DNA of 13,447 bases. Origin: Clostridiaceae bacterium. GTDB lineage: Bacteria > Bacillota > Clostridia > Oscillospirales > Acutalibacteraceae. The stretch's first letter is position 1, and every line of letters begins with the position of its first letter. The stretch spans positions 1-13,447 of the forward strand of contig JAEDKI010000038.1 in the NCBI GenBank assembly GCA_016295895.1, in the 5' to 3' direction. This document shows, piece after piece, positions 13,439 through 13,447 of this stretch. The notes under the pieces were generated by a model, which worked only from the letters and a program-made list of their open reading frames with translations, did no database searches and was not told the DNA's origin. The translations under genes and the position numbers were made by a program.

Positions 13439-13447
13439 TGCATTATG

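Overview
The window looks like chromosomal DNA from a low-to-mid GC Bacillota, most likely a gut Clostridium-related lineage (Oscillospiraceae/Ruminococcaceae-like). The basis is strong GGAGG-type ribosome binding sites, sigma-A type promoters, a DUF951 protein beside prfA, a Bacillota-style small S1-domain protein, a clostridial-type GH2 beta-galactosidase and a holin-like type I toxin. The assignment is inferred from gene content and style; no species is recognised.

Layout. (1) 1-869: an accessory patch. It holds a REP-associated / IS200-like Y1 transposase on the minus strand whose own coding sequence contains two opposite copies of a 26-bp REP-like palindrome, followed by an AT-rich spacer with hairpins and the terminator of the next operon. 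(2) 870-5730, minus strand: a tight five-gene housekeeping operon read from right to left. It encodes a DUF951 protein, release factor 1 (prfA), a fusion of threonylcarbamoyl-AMP synthase (Sua5/TsaC) with dephospho-CoA kinase (CoaE), a membrane-anchored lytic transglycosylase and an M18 aminopeptidase. An extended -10 promoter precedes it and an intrinsic terminator follows. (3) 5911-6831, plus strand: a three-S1-domain RNA-binding protein, divergent from that operon. Its stop codon interlocks in a shared TTAA with the stop of mnmA (6828-7868, minus strand), which makes 2-thiouridine in tRNA. (4) 7971-13133, plus strand: an operon with a near-consensus promoter. It encodes a PHP-domain protein that has lost three active-site histidines, an unrecognised 182-aa protein, a cytoplasmic LacZ-type beta-galactosidase and a YbaK-type aminoacyl-tRNA deacylase, and ends at a strong terminator. 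(5) 13153-13438: a compact convergent RNA locus, proposed to be a type I toxin-antitoxin system. It contains a 33-codon holin-like membrane peptide, inward-facing promoters and a bidirectional terminator hairpin.

Working together. Translation quality control is the main theme: prfA, Sua5 (t6A), MnmA (s2U), YbaK (mischarged tRNA) and the S1 protein. The beta-galactosidase adds a sugar-degrading function. The most interesting element is the terminal locus. Both predicted transcripts begin at the outer ends of the same inverted repeat, so the toxin mRNA can close its 5' end on its 3' end. The innermost strand of that closure (GCCCTC) can alternatively fold over the toxin's GGGGGC ribosome binding site, which suggests a switch operated by the antisense RNA.
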